From the NCBI RefSeq assembly GCF_001907195.1, contig NZ_LVWA01000010.1:62001-126000 (forward strand): a stretch of 64,000 nucleotides of DNA, written 5' to 3'. Source of the DNA: Pontibacter flavimaris. GTDB lineage: Bacteria; Bacteroidota; Bacteroidia; Cytophagales; Hymenobacteraceae. Position 1 is the stretch's first letter; each line of letters starts with the position of its first letter. Position numbers and translations under genes: made by a program. Below the pieces are notes generated by a model. It was not told the DNA's origin. It ran no database searches and was given only the letters and a program-made list of their open reading frames with translations. Of this stretch, positions 14,755-23,381 are shown one piece after another.

Positions 14755-14881
14755 ATTTGCGCAGCAGTGGGCGCATGGAGAGCAGACCTGCTAAAGGCCC
14801 GATAGCCAAGAGTATGAAGTACACAGGCCACCGCGAAAGTATGCGTATTACGCAAGGGGGCGGGTTACACGGTAGATTCAT
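14753..14881 (-). CDS. Possible 42-residue membrane peptide
   Basis: From ATG 14881 a 42-codon frame has one clear hydrophobic span (WPVYFILLAIGPLAGLLSM) behind a Pro/Cys-rich head (MNLPCNPPPC) and a basic end (RPLLRK), the topology of a small membrane protein. There is no homologue I can name, no ribosome site, and its stop overlaps the neighbouring terminator. It is the only candidate in the 385-bp spacer 14755-15139 and may be chance. Confidence 0.22.
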   Translation of the reverse strand: MNLPCNPPPCVIRILSRWPVYFILLAIGPLAGLLSMRPLLRK

Positions 14882-15103
14882 GCTACAGCCTGCATAGCGG
14901 GTGAAGTGCGTTAATTTGAGAGTCAGCAAGGCGGCGCGTTGACATGCCTTGAAATTTGCGTTCGCGTTAATGAAGCCGCCGTAGCTGCAGGATATCAACC
15001 CGTCCCTTACGTGAGCAGACCTTATATTCCGGCAGGAGCTCTCCCTCTCCGGAGAGGAAAGTTATACTTTAAAAAGTATGAAAAGAGGTCAAGAACCAGC
15101 ACG

Positions 15104-15148
15104 AAGCCCTACTCTCTAACTCCCAAACTCCCCAACTCTCTAACTCTC
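15104..15148 (-). repeat. AGTTAG low-complexity repeat
   Basis: Read on the minus strand: GAGAGTTAGAGAGTTGGGGA and on, beginning with the last codons and stop (AGT TAG) of the hydrolase gene, just as the tract at 5670 begins with the ferredoxin stop. Confidence 0.6.
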
Positions 15149-15916
15149 AAAAATAGTCTTCGCGAATGTCTCGACGGCTTTGCGGGTCTCGTAGGGGCGC
15201 TCGAACATGCCCATGTGGCCGGTTTTCTCCAGGAAGTAGACGATGCTGTTGCCCGGCAGGTGGCATTGCTCCAGCGCCTTCTCCATCGGCACGGCCCCAT
15301 CCTCCTTACCAAAGATAAACAGCACCGGGAAAGGAGCCTTGCGCAGCACATCGGAGCGGTCGGGGCGGTCGCGCATGGCGGCCAGGGCCCCGGTTACGCT
15401 TTCCTGCGGAGTGGCGCGGCCAATTTCCTTCATCATCTCAATTTCCTGCTGCAGTCGCTCGCGGTTACCCTTAAAGAAAAGCGGCTCTATAAACGGGTTG
15501 ATGAAGCTGATGACCCCGTTGCGCTCCACAAATTCTATACTTTTATCGCGTTGCTCCTGCTTCTCGTCGGTGTCGGGGAGGGCGGAGGAGTGGAAAAGGC
15601 AGAGGCCCTGCAGCATGCCGCCATACTTTTCGGCAAAGGCCATACTTGCGTAGCCGCCCATGGAGTGGCCCACCAGAATGCACCGGCTTACGCCTAGTTC
15701 CTCCAGCTTATGCTTCACGTAGTTGGCCATACTTTCCATACTATAATTGCTGATGTTCTGCGTGTTCTCGCCAAAGCCCGGCAGGTCCAGGGCGATAATG
15801 CGGAACTTGTGCTGCAGCGGCTTGGTGAATTCGGCCCATACTTCCTTGCTCTCGCAGAAGCCGTGCAGGAAAACCAGCGTGTCGCCGGAGCCGTGGTCGG
15901 TGTAGGTGTTTGCCAT
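15140..15916 (-). CDS. Alpha/beta-fold hydrolase
   Basis: A 258-residue cytoplasmic hydrolase of the alpha/beta fold. The oxyanion loop is LVFLHGFCES (about 15-24), the nucleophile elbow GHSMGG is near residue 88, the acid is probably in GKEDGAVP, and the His is in EKTGHMGMFERP. The family covers esterases, haloalkane dehalogenases and similar enzymes, and the substrate is not predictable. Its ATG (15916-15914) touches the inverted repeat of the GxxExxY element, so the whole leader up to the start codon is element sequence. The stop lies in an AGTTAG repeat. Both ends of this gene have therefore been remodelled by repeats. Confidence 0.9.
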   Translation of the reverse strand: MANTYTDHGSGDTLVFLHGFCESKEVWAEFTKPLQHKFRIIALDLPGFGENTQNISNYSMESMANYVKHKLEELGVSRCILVGHSMGGYASMAFAEKYGGMLQGLCLFHSSALPDTDEKQEQRDKSIEFVERNGVISFINPFIEPLFFKGNRERLQQEIEMMKEIGRATPQESVTGALAAMRDRPDRSDVLRKAPFPVLFIFGKEDGAVPMEKALEQCHLPGNSIVYFLEKTGHMGMFERPYETRKAVETFAKTIFES

Positions 15917-15961
15917 TTTTGTCTGAATCAGGATTTACAGGATGTTAGGATTGGCAGGATT
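15916..15961 (+). repeat. Left terminal inverted repeat
   Basis: 46-bp arm with AGGAT at roughly 8-10 bp periods; the first T belongs to the hydrolase start codon (CAT on this strand). Confidence 0.85.
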
Positions 15962-15997
15962 GCCTTCGAAAGTATAAAATTGATTTTGAAATTGCTC

Positions 15998-16378
15998 TTA
16001 TTGCCCTTTATACCTGCTGTTGAATATCTTTTTATACTGTAGGCTACTTGCTCCAAAATTAATAAGAAGACCTACAGGCAAGTTGTAGGCAAAAACATAA
16101 TTCTTAGCCTGTGCCAGGTGTACGTCTTCCAAATTTACCAATGCCTTAATTTCAACCATAATGTTATTCTCAACTATAAAATCAGCTCTGCGGTTACCTA
16201 CTTCAATGCTATTGTAAAATATTGGCTGTTCCTTTTCACGCTCAAAGCCAATTCCTGCAAGTCCGAGTTCTATAGCCAAACATCGTTGATAAATGACTTC
16301 CTGAAAACCATTACCCATCGTATTGTGCACTTTCATAGCGCAGCCAATTACTTTATATGTGATGTCTTCCAACTGCAT
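15998..16378 (-). CDS. GxxExxY protein, PD-(D/E)XK nuclease superfamily
   Basis: A 126-residue protein of the GxxExxY family (PDDEXK_3), for which no biological role is established to my knowledge. The name-giving motif is G24-FQ-E27-VI-Y30. A nuclease-like core follows: RRADFIVENNIMVEIKAL provides Asp66 and Glu76-x-Lys78, the D...ExK layout of PD-(D/E)XK enzymes. The C-terminal PVGLLINFGASSLQYKKIF is the family's conserved end. The gene is much richer in A and T than dxs and the hydrolase around it. It is the sole gene inside 46-bp inverted repeats. Start is ATG 16378. Confidence 0.9.
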   Translation of the reverse strand: MQLEDITYKVIGCAMKVHNTMGNGFQEVIYQRCLAIELGLAGIGFEREKEQPIFYNSIEVGNRRADFIVENNIMVEIKALVNLEDVHLAQAKNYVFAYNLPVGLLINFGASSLQYKKIFNSRYKGQ

Positions 16379-16425
16379 GAGGTGCTATACGGTATCAACT
16401 ATAAGTATGTAAATTGTGAAATAGA

Positions 16426-16471
16426 AATCCTGTCCATCCTAACATCCTGTAAATCCTGATTCAGACAAAAA
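16426..16471 (-). repeat. Right terminal inverted repeat
   Basis: Reverse complement of the arm at 15916-15961 with two differences, both in the inner 10 bases. Its outer A run merges with the U tract of the dxs terminator. Confidence 0.85.
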
Positions 16472-16500
16472 AAGCCCCGCAGCTTTTACACTGCGAGGCT
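16467..16500 (-). terminator. dxs terminator
   Basis: Stem AGCCCCGCAG/CTGCGAGGCT with one internal mismatch (16473-16482, 16491-16500); the minus strand continues into seven T. Confidence 0.82.
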
Positions 16501-16531
16501 CTGCTCTGGATTCTTGCTTTTATACTTTAGC

Positions 16532-18448
16532 TTATACTTTCACCGGCACGCCAGCCAGCTCGCGTACCGTGTTTTCAATATCGATTGGGGCGAAGCCGGC
16601 CTCGTGTTGCAGCTGCAGCTGGGAGCCGTGCTCAAAAATTCTGTCCGGGATGCCCAGGCGCTTCACCTGCGAAGTATAGCCGTTGTCGACCATGAACTCC
16701 AGCACCGCGCTTCCGAAGCCGCCCTGCAGGCAGCCGTCTTCCACGGTTACCACTTTCTCATACTTGGTGAAGATGTGGTGCAGCAGCTCGGCGTCCAGCG
16801 GTTTGGCGTAGCGCATGTCGTAGTGGCCTGGGTTAATGCCGTCTAAAGCCAGCTTCTGGCATACTTCCACGGCGTAGTTGCCGATATGTCCGAACGTAAG
16901 GATAGCCACTTCCTCGCCCTCCTGAATCGTGCGGCCTTTGCCTACCTGCTGCAGCTCCAGCGGGGTGCGCCAGTTGGGCATCACGCCCTCGCCGCGCGGG
17001 TAACGGATCGTGAACGGGCCCATGTCCTCCTGCGAGGCGGTAAACATCATGTTGCGCAGCTCCTGTTCGTTCATCGGGGCGGCCACCACCATGTTGGGGA
17101 TGCAGCGCATGTAGGCAATGTCGTAGGCGCCGTGGTGGGTTGGGCCATCGGCACCGGCAAAACCGGCCCGGTCGAGGCAGAAAACCACGTTCAGGTTCTG
17201 CAGGCACACGTCGTGCACCACCTGGTCGTAGCCGCGCTGCATAAACGAGCTGTAGATGTTGCAGAACGGCACCAGCCCCTGCGTCGCCAGGCCGGCGGAA
17301 AAGGTAACGGCATGCTGCTCGGCAATGCCCACGTCAAAGGCGCGATCCGGCATGGCCGCCATCATGATGTTGAGTGAGCAACCCGACGGCATGGCCGGCG
17401 TCACACCCATGATCTTTGGGTTCTGCTCGGCCAGCTCCACAATCGTATGGCCAAACACGTCCTGGTACTTGGGTGGCTGCGGCGTGTCGTAGTGCTTTTT
17501 ATAGATCTCGCCGGTGATTTTATCGAAGGTGCCGGGCGCGTGCCACTTGGTCTGCTCTTTCTCGGCCAAGGCAAAGCCCTTGCCCTTGGTGGTGAGCACG
17601 TGCAGGATCTTCGGACCCGGAATGTGCTTCAGGTCCTCCATCACCGATACCAGGTGGTTGATATCGTGGCCGTCGATCGGGCCGAAGTAGCGGAAGTTAA
17701 GCCCCTCGAACAGGTTGCTCTGCTTCAGGATGGCCGCCTTCACGCCGTTTTCGATCTTGGAGACGATGGTGCGGGCATCCGGTCCGAACTTGCTGATCTT
17801 GCCCAGTATCTTCCATACCTCGTCGCGCATTTTGTTGTAGGTGCGGGAGGTGGTGATGTCCGTTAAATATTCTTTGAGCGCGCCCACGTTCGGATCGATG
17901 CTCATGCAGTTGTCGTTGAGCACCACCAGCAGGTTGGCGTTGGCCACGCCGCCGTGGTTCAGGGCCTCGAAGGCCATGCCGCCCGTCATGGCGCCGTCGC
18001 CGATCACGGCTATGTGCTGGCGCTTGTCCTCGCCTTTATACTTGGAGGCCACGGCCATGCCCAGCGCCGCCGAAATAGAGGTGCTGGAGTGGCCCACGCC
18101 GAAGGTATCGTATTCGCTTTCTTTACGCTTGGGAAAACCGGAGATGCCGCCATACTTGCGGTTGGTGTGAAATACCTCGCGGCGGCCGGTCAGGATCTTG
18201 TGCCCGTACGCCTGGTGGCCCACATCCCACACCAGCTGGTCATAAGGCGTGTCAAACACATAATGCAGCGCCGCAGTGAGCTCCACCACACCCAGACTGG
18301 CGCCAAAATGGCCGCCATGAATCGACACGACATCAATGATATACTGCCTTAGCTCCTGGGTCACCTGCAAAAGCTGCTCCTGCTTCAGGTTGCGCAGGTC
18401 GGCAGGCGAGTTAATGGAGGCAAGCAGCTCTCCGGGTTTGATTATCAT
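16532..18448 (-). CDS. dxs: 1-deoxy-D-xylulose-5-phosphate synthase
   Basis: First enzyme of the MEP isoprenoid pathway: condenses pyruvate and glyceraldehyde 3-phosphate using thiamine diphosphate. The 638-residue protein is full length. The substrate-pocket His-containing GGHFGASLG is near residue 45-53, and the TPP/Mg motif GDGAMTGG...LNDN is at ~150-180. The transketolase-type central domain has the catalytic Glu in DVGIAEQHAVTFSAG. A C-terminal transketolase domain (VTVEDGCLQGGFGSAV) completes it. Start is ATG 18448. It is transcribed toward the GxxExxY unit, with a terminator between. Confidence 0.97.
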   Translation of the reverse strand: MIIKPGELLASINSPADLRNLKQEQLLQVTQELRQYIIDVVSIHGGHFGASLGVVELTAALHYVFDTPYDQLVWDVGHQAYGHKILTGRREVFHTNRKYGGISGFPKRKESEYDTFGVGHSSTSISAALGMAVASKYKGEDKRQHIAVIGDGAMTGGMAFEALNHGGVANANLLVVLNDNCMSIDPNVGALKEYLTDITTSRTYNKMRDEVWKILGKISKFGPDARTIVSKIENGVKAAILKQSNLFEGLNFRYFGPIDGHDINHLVSVMEDLKHIPGPKILHVLTTKGKGFALAEKEQTKWHAPGTFDKITGEIYKKHYDTPQPPKYQDVFGHTIVELAEQNPKIMGVTPAMPSGCSLNIMMAAMPDRAFDVGIAEQHAVTFSAGLATQGLVPFCNIYSSFMQRGYDQVVHDVCLQNLNVVFCLDRAGFAGADGPTHHGAYDIAYMRCIPNMVVAAPMNEQELRNMMFTASQEDMGPFTIRYPRGEGVMPNWRTPLELQQVGKGRTIQEGEEVAILTFGHIGNYAVEVCQKLALDGINPGHYDMRYAKPLDAELLHHIFTKYEKVVTVEDGCLQGGFGSAVLEFMVDNGYTSQVKRLGIPDRIFEHGSQLQLQHEAGFAPIDIENTVRELAGVPVKV

Positions 18449-18813
18449 AGAATTGTCCTTATAGACCCTTAAAACAAAAAAATCGGGTTAAAGTTTAAAA
18501 AGCACGCGTGCCTTTTCTTCCAAACCGTAAAGTTAATAAATATAAAAACACATGCCGCCACTTAATTCTGCCCAGGCGGCCGGCGTGATATATGTCTAAA
18601 AATGTATACCTTCCTGCATCGGGCCGCTAGGGCATAGCGGGCATGCCCGGCTGAGGCATAAGCATTCTGCTATATACTTTATGAGGATAAAATAGTTGTG
18701 AACCATGCCCCGCCTGTTTAGGTTGATGCAGAGAGGCGGACGTTCGCAATCCGCTTAAAATGATTATTTTTGCCACCTGCGCAGCCACACGCGCCCCAAA
18801 ATGAGTTGATAAG
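18449..18813. promoter_or_regulatory. 365-bp divergent spacer dxs/scpA
   Basis: Divergent control region without a credible gene. On the plus strand TATTTTTG at 18765-18772 fits the -7 consensus for scpA. A four-codon frame (ATG AGT TGA) lies between it and the GTG start. No consensus box was found for dxs. Confidence 0.4.
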
Positions 18814-19584
18814 GTGAGTTTCGAGATAAGATTACCGTTGTTTGAGGGTCCGTTCGACCTGTTGCTGTTCTTTATCGAGCGCGATGAGCTCGACATACAC
18901 GACATTCCGATCTTCCGGATCACCACGGAGTTTGTGGGCTACCTGAAGCAGCTGGAGCAGCTCAACATCGAGGTGGCCAGCGATTTTATACTTACCGCCG
19001 CCACCCTGATGCGCATTAAGGCCAAAATGCTGCTGCCGCGCGTGGAGAAGGACGAGGAGGGAAACGAGATTGACCCACGCGAGGAGCTGGTGCAGCACCT
19101 GCTGGAGTATAAGAAGTATAAAAGCGCCGTGCCCGACCTCTCGCAGATGGAGGACCAGCGCATGGCCCAGGAGAACCGTGGCAACATACACCAGGAGCTG
19201 CAGCAGATCGCCAACGCCAACCACTTCGAGTACGAGCTGCAGGACCTGAGCCTCTACAAGATCATGCGTGTGTTCGAGAAGGTGATGACGCGCTTTGAGG
19301 AGGAGCAGAACAGGCCAAAGCATACTGTTATCCAATACCCGTACACCATCGAGGGGCAGCGCGATGTTATTTTGGGCATGGTGCAGCAGCGCAACCGCGT
19401 GGCCTTCTCCAAACTGATCGAGGAGTTTCCCGACAAGATCGGCATGATCTTCAACTTCCTGGCCATCCTGGACATGCTGCAGCTCAACCTGGTCGGGCTG
19501 GAGGTGGGCGAGGGCTTCAACGATTTTTTCATCACCGAGGCCGTCGGGCAGGCCACCCAGGTTACGCAGCTGCTGGTGGAGTAG
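18814..19584 (+). CDS. scpA: Segregation and condensation protein A
   Basis: Kleisin subunit that bridges SMC heads in the SMC-ScpA-ScpB complex, compacting and segregating the chromosome. It has 256 residues. The N-terminal SMC-binding signature is IRLPLFEGPFDLLLFFIERDELDIHDIP, and the ScpB-binding middle and C-terminal winged helix (VAFSKLIEEF...FNFLAILDMLQLNLV) are present. Initiation at GTG 18814 reproduces the normal family N-terminus. scpB and smc are not adjacent. Confidence 0.94.
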   Translation: MSFEIRLPLFEGPFDLLLFFIERDELDIHDIPIFRITTEFVGYLKQLEQLNIEVASDFILTAATLMRIKAKMLLPRVEKDEEGNEIDPREELVQHLLEYKKYKSAVPDLSQMEDQRMAQENRGNIHQELQQIANANHFEYELQDLSLYKIMRVFEKVMTRFEEEQNRPKHTVIQYPYTIEGQRDVILGMVQQRNRVAFSKLIEEFPDKIGMIFNFLAILDMLQLNLVGLEVGEGFNDFFITEAVGQATQVTQLLVE

Positions 19585-19687
19585 CGGCCGGGCCACTAAC
19601 TACGCCTGGTTTTGGGCGTATTCCTAATTGTTCATAGCTTTACGCCCGCCCTGGCCCAGCGCCGTTTCGGGGCAATTACCACGTCAG

Positions 19688-20764
19688 ATGGATCAGAACA
19701 AGAAAACCATACTTAAAAGCTTTAGCCCGGTAAAGGTGCTGATCCCGGTATTGCTGGGTTTGGCCGCCACCGCCTGGCTTTTTATCAAAGACGATAAGAT
19801 TGGTGAGCTGAAAGGTATAGCCCAGGCCAACATCTGGTGGCTGCTGGCGGCGCTGGTGGTGCTGGTCATCCGCGACTTTGGCTACATCTACCGCATCCGC
19901 TCCCTGACCGATAAGTTCCTGACCTGGCGTAACAGCCTGGATGTGATCATGCTCTGGGAGTTTGCCTCGGCCGTTACGCCCTCCGTGGTGGGAGGCACCA
20001 CCGTGGCCACCATCATCCTCAACAAGGAAGGCATCCCGCTGGGCAAGTCGCTGGCGTACGTCATGTTCACGGCCGTGCTGGACAACATGTTCTTTATCCT
20101 GGCCGCGCCGATTGCCCTGCTGGCCACACAGGGAGAGGTTTTCCCGACCTTTAACCTGGACCCTTCCGACGTGGACAAGCTGAAGATGGCCTTCTACATC
20201 AGCTACTCCCTGATAGCGGTTTATACTTTTATCATGATTTACGCGCTGTTCGTGCGCCCGCGCGCCTTTAAGTGGCTGCTGCTCAAGATCACCTCCATCG
20301 GGTTTCTGCGCAAGTGGCGCGTAAATGCCTTTCAGCACGGCAACGAGATCGTGTGGGCGTCGGAGCAGCTGCGGGGCAAGGATTTTAACTACTGGGCCCG
20401 CGCCATACTTTCCACCATATTTGTCTGGAGCGCCCGTTACTTTTTGCTCAACTGCCTCATCGCCGCCTTTGTGGATGTCTCTTTCAGCGAGCACCTGCTG
20501 ATCTTCTCCCGCAACCTCATCTTCTGGATCGTGATGCTGATCGCCATTACGCCGGGTGGAGCGGGTATTGTGGAGATGGCCTTCCCGAGCTTCTTCGGCC
20601 TGTTTCTGGGGGGCTTTGCCAGCGTGGTGGTGGTGCTTTACCGCCTCATCACCTACTATCCATACCTGGTGCTGGGCTCCTTCTTCCTGCCCAAGTGGGT
20701 GGCCAAGGTGTTCGGGCGGCAAGCGCAGGAGCGGGAAGAACTGGCCGAGGAGTATAAGCGCTAG
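19688..20764 (+). CDS. Flippase-like membrane protein (LPG synthase TM domain family)
   Basis: A 358-residue integral membrane protein of the lysylphosphatidylglycerol-synthetase transmembrane family (formerly UPF0104), with about eight hydrophobic spans. Features seen are SPVKVLIPVLLGLAATAWLF, the conserved ASAVTPSVVGGTTVATIIL loop, and the late TPGGAGIVEMAFPSFFG motif. Relatives without the catalytic domain are thought to flip lipids or to be glycosyl-lipid transport proteins; the substrate here is unknown. The start is set at ATG 19688 (MDQNKKTILK). An in-frame TTG at 19628 would add 20 unlikely residues. Confidence 0.85.
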   Translation: MDQNKKTILKSFSPVKVLIPVLLGLAATAWLFIKDDKIGELKGIAQANIWWLLAALVVLVIRDFGYIYRIRSLTDKFLTWRNSLDVIMLWEFASAVTPSVVGGTTVATIILNKEGIPLGKSLAYVMFTAVLDNMFFILAAPIALLATQGEVFPTFNLDPSDVDKLKMAFYISYSLIAVYTFIMIYALFVRPRAFKWLLLKITSIGFLRKWRVNAFQHGNEIVWASEQLRGKDFNYWARAILSTIFVWSARYFLLNCLIAAFVDVSFSEHLLIFSRNLIFWIVMLIAITPGGAGIVEMAFPSFFGLFLGGFASVVVVLYRLITYYPYLVLGSFFLPKWVAKVFGRQAQEREELAEEYKR

Positions 20765-20839
20765 CGCAAAGTATAACTCGTTTGTGAGGTTAAGCCGAAA
20801 GCCGTACCTTCATCTGTCCAAAGTATAAAACACCCTTTG

Positions 20840-21355
20840 ATGAAACGATGCATCTGGCCATTGCTTGCCCTGCTGCTTCTGGCAGGCTGCAATGGCAGCA
20901 ACACCGCCCTGAACGAGAAACTGAAAGCCGCCGTGACCGGGGGGGAGGTTGGCCCGGAAGGCTACAAGACCATCCGCATGGCCGAGCTCACCGATTTTGA
21001 CTGGGACACCATGTACTTCTTCCAGCCGAATGAAGATGAAAAATCCATCAGCGACGCGATCGGGTTTAAATGGGAGGGAGACGCGGTGCCGGACAACCAC
21101 CGCCGCCTGCTGTTTGTGAAGGACGGGGAAGTGGTTTCTTATGTGGATTACTACTACAACGACTTCCCGCTGTTTGTGTATGGCTGCGAGGCCGACAAAT
21201 GGGTTTACCCGAAAAGCCGCTCTGAGTTTGCCAGCTTTAAGTACTGCAGCGGCGAAGAACAGGTTTATGCTTTCATACCTGTGCCCTGCGTGGAGAACAT
21301 CCGGCTGCTGATGGATAACAAGTGCCCGGAGGGAGAGGCCGCCGTGGCGGAGTAA
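20840..21355 (+). CDS. Hypothetical lipoprotein
   Basis: A 171-residue predicted lipoprotein with signal LLALLLLAGCNGSN (lipidated Cys at about 18). The mature part has no domain I can name. It contains DFDWDTMYFFQPNEDEKSI, a possible beta-rich centre (RRLLFVKDGEVVSYVDYYYN) and four further Cys (CEADK, YCSGE, VPCVE, NKCPE). These could form two disulphides. Start is ATG 20840, directly after a TTG. A terminator follows. Confidence 0.8.
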   Translation: MKRCIWPLLALLLLAGCNGSNTALNEKLKAAVTGGEVGPEGYKTIRMAELTDFDWDTMYFFQPNEDEKSISDAIGFKWEGDAVPDNHRRLLFVKDGEVVSYVDYYYNDFPLFVYGCEADKWVYPKSRSEFASFKYCSGEEQVYAFIPVPCVENIRLLMDNKCPEGEAAVAE

Positions 21356-21363
21356 GTATAAAG

Positions 21364-21386
21364 GTCGGCACAAGCCGGCTTTTTTT
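21364..21386 (+). terminator. Terminator of the hypothetical lipoprotein gene
   Basis: Short stem GTCGGC/GCCGGC (one G-T pair) with loop ACAA followed by seven T. Confidence 0.75.
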
Positions 21387-21551
21387 GTGTTGCTCCACGC
21401 GTCCTGATTGTTTGGGTAATGTAAGGCTGCAAAGCCACTGGATTGCGTAAAATAAAGAACAGCGCCCTGCCCGCGCGGCACCTCTGTGTGCCGCCGGGAA
21501 GTATGAGTTTATGAAGCGTATGCTGTCGAGGTCTATCAAACTAGCAGCCAC

Positions 21552-22694
21552 ATGAAAGCCATTGTAATAGGAGGAGGTATAGGAGGCTTGTGCGCGGCGC
21601 TTGCCCTGCAGAAGGCAGGCATAGAAGCAACCGTTTACGAAGCGGCGCCCAGGATCCTGGGACTTGGGGCAGGCGTGGGCCTTGCCGCCAACGCCATGCA
21701 GGGCCTTGCCCGCCTGGGCGTGGCCGAGGCGGTGATAGCGCGCGGCAAGCAGCTGGAGGCACTCGTTATCTTTGATGAGCACGGCAAAGTGATCAGCAAC
21801 ATGGATACCCGTCCCCTGAGCAACAAGTATGGCATCAACAACTTTGTGATTCACCGCGCCGACCTGCACGAGGTGCTCTGCAACCACCTGCAGCCAAACT
21901 CGCTGGTACTGGGCAAACGCTGCGAGGAGGTAACGCAACAGGGCGGGCAGGTACGGGTCATGTTTACGGATGGGAGCCAGGCCACGGCCGACCTGCTCAT
22001 TGCCGCCGATGGCATCAGCTCGGTGGTGCGCCAGCAGCTGGTGCCGCAAAGCATACCGCGCTATGCCGGTTATACTTGCTGGCGCGCTGTCATCGATAAT
22101 CCAGGAGTGGACATCAACACCATGATCTCGGCAGAGACCTGGGCACCCGAAGGCCGCGTGGGGATAGCGCCACTGCAGGACGATAAGATCTACTGGTACG
22201 CCTGCATCAACGCCCCGCAGCGCGACGAGAAAATGCGCCGCATGACGCCCGAGAGGCTGGCCCGCCATTTCGAGAAGGTGCACGCGCCGGTAGAGGCGGT
22301 GCTGGCCTCCACGGCCCCGGAACAACTCATCTGGAACGACATTGCCGATTTAAAGCCGCTGAAGCATTTTGTGTATGGCCGCGTTGTGCTGCTCGGCGAT
22401 GCCGCCCATGCCACGACCCCTAACATGGGTCAGGGTGCCTGCCAGGCCATAGAAGACGCCGTGGTGCTGGCGCAGTGCCTGCAGCAGGAACCGGAGTTGG
22501 CCAAGGCCCTTAGAAAGTATGAAAAGCGCAGAATGCCCCGGACAGCCAAAGTGATCGAGCTGTCGAGGAGGCTGGGGGAGGTAGCGCACTGGCGCCACCC
22601 GCTGCTGGGCCGCTTCCGAAATACACTGTTCAGGGCCATGCCAAAGTTCATAACGCAGCGGCAGATGGAAGATCTCTATAAAGTGGATTTCTGA
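21552..22694 (+). CDS. FAD-dependent monooxygenase
   Basis: A 380-residue class A flavoprotein hydroxylase, which uses NAD(P)H and O2 to hydroxylate an aromatic or similar substrate. The dinucleotide motif GGGIGGLCAALALQKAG is at 7-23. The DG motif IAADGISSVVR is near 155, and the ribityl-binding GD motif VLLGDAAHATTPNMGQGACQAIEDA near 280-304. The family includes salicylate hydroxylases, UbiH and TetX-like enzymes; the sequence alone does not decide. Start is ATG 21552. No transporter or regulator accompanies it. Confidence 0.9.
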   Translation: MKAIVIGGGIGGLCAALALQKAGIEATVYEAAPRILGLGAGVGLAANAMQGLARLGVAEAVIARGKQLEALVIFDEHGKVISNMDTRPLSNKYGINNFVIHRADLHEVLCNHLQPNSLVLGKRCEEVTQQGGQVRVMFTDGSQATADLLIAADGISSVVRQQLVPQSIPRYAGYTCWRAVIDNPGVDINTMISAETWAPEGRVGIAPLQDDKIYWYACINAPQRDEKMRRMTPERLARHFEKVHAPVEAVLASTAPEQLIWNDIADLKPLKHFVYGRVVLLGDAAHATTPNMGQGACQAIEDAVVLAQCLQQEPELAKALRKYEKRRMPRTAKVIELSRRLGEVAHWRHPLLGRFRNTLFRAMPKFITQRQMEDLYKVDF

Positions 22695-22820
22695 AGCAGA
22701 AATTAAAGGCGACTCCGAAAGTATAGCTGGTTTATGCGTTAGCCGCCGTCGGCCGTTCAGCACGATAGTTCTTTAGGAGTTGCTATCAGCTACTTAGCTA
22801 GGCAAACTGGCACTTACAGG

Positions 22821-23354
22821 TTAAGTGTAATATTGGCTCGTGGCTGGTTTTGTCAGTCGCCAGTAGATCAGCTCATCGTCCCGCACAGTTTCCTGCATGC
22901 CCAGTTTTTCCAGCAGCCGGATCGATGCCGCGTTTTCCAGCAGGCAGTTTGCCGTCACGGCTTTTACCTGCGGGTGCCGGAAAGCCCATCCTACCAGTGC
23001 CCGGGCCGTCTCCAGCCCATAGCCACGTTGCTGTTCCTGCTCGATGATGGAGTAGCCGATATCCACAGCCCCTTCCTTGTTCGCTGCTCCTTTAAAACCG
23101 GCATCACCGATAACCGTGGCATTGCGCTTCAGCACGATCATCCACGACTCAAAACCGGTTGGCTCCGGTAGTTGCTCCAGCCGTTTAATGATCCGGGGCA
23201 GGGTATCCATACTTTCCTGGTCGGGCCAGAAGCGGGTGGGCTGCAGGCCGATCTCGGCAAGTATACTTGTGTTGAAAGCCAAAAGTGCCCGCGCCACTTC
23301 CAGGGTGAAGGGGATAAGTACAAGCCTGTCGGTGTGGATGGGGTGGATGGGCAT
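22821..23354 (-). CDS. GNAT family N-acetyltransferase
   Basis: A 177-residue acetyl-CoA-dependent acyltransferase of the RimJ/RimL subgroup. HTDRLVLIPFT opens the fold. Motif A is IGYSIIEQEQQRGYGLETARALVGWAF (about 98-124), with the acetyl-CoA pyrophosphate loop QRGYG. ANCLLENAASIRLLEKLGM near 134-152 is the conserved C-terminal segment. The acceptor is unknown; relatives acetylate ribosomal proteins or small amines. Start is ATG 23354. Confidence 0.9.
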   Translation of the reverse strand: MPIHPIHTDRLVLIPFTLEVARALLAFNTSILAEIGLQPTRFWPDQESMDTLPRIIKRLEQLPEPTGFESWMIVLKRNATVIGDAGFKGAANKEGAVDIGYSIIEQEQQRGYGLETARALVGWAFRHPQVKAVTANCLLENAASIRLLEKLGMQETVRDDELIYWRLTKPATSQYYT

Positions 23355-23381
23355 AAAGCACGTGCCTCAGGCTGTTTTAGC

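Larger units (their letters stand above)
15916..16471 (-). mobile_element. Inverted-repeat-flanked unit carrying a GxxExxY nuclease
   Basis: A 556-bp unit with 46-bp terminal inverted repeats (15916-15961 and 16426-16471). The outer 36 positions are identical and 8 of the next 10 match. The arms start with T5 then GTCTGAATCAGGATT and contain iterated AGGAT. Between them lies a single AT-rich gene for a PD-(D/E)XK nuclease of the GxxExxY family. The unit is wedged between the dxs terminator and the start codon of the hydrolase. No target-site duplication is evident. The mobile nature is inferred from architecture, not shown. Confidence 0.6.

Noticed and set aside
19676..20722. 348-codon minus-strand frame opposite the flippase-like gene
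   Set aside because: Hydrophilic His/Gln-rich shadow of a membrane protein gene; no supporting features.
21273..22325. 350-codon minus-strand frame opposite the flavin monooxygenase
   Set aside because: The plus strand encodes every motif of a known flavoprotein family; the antisense frame has none.
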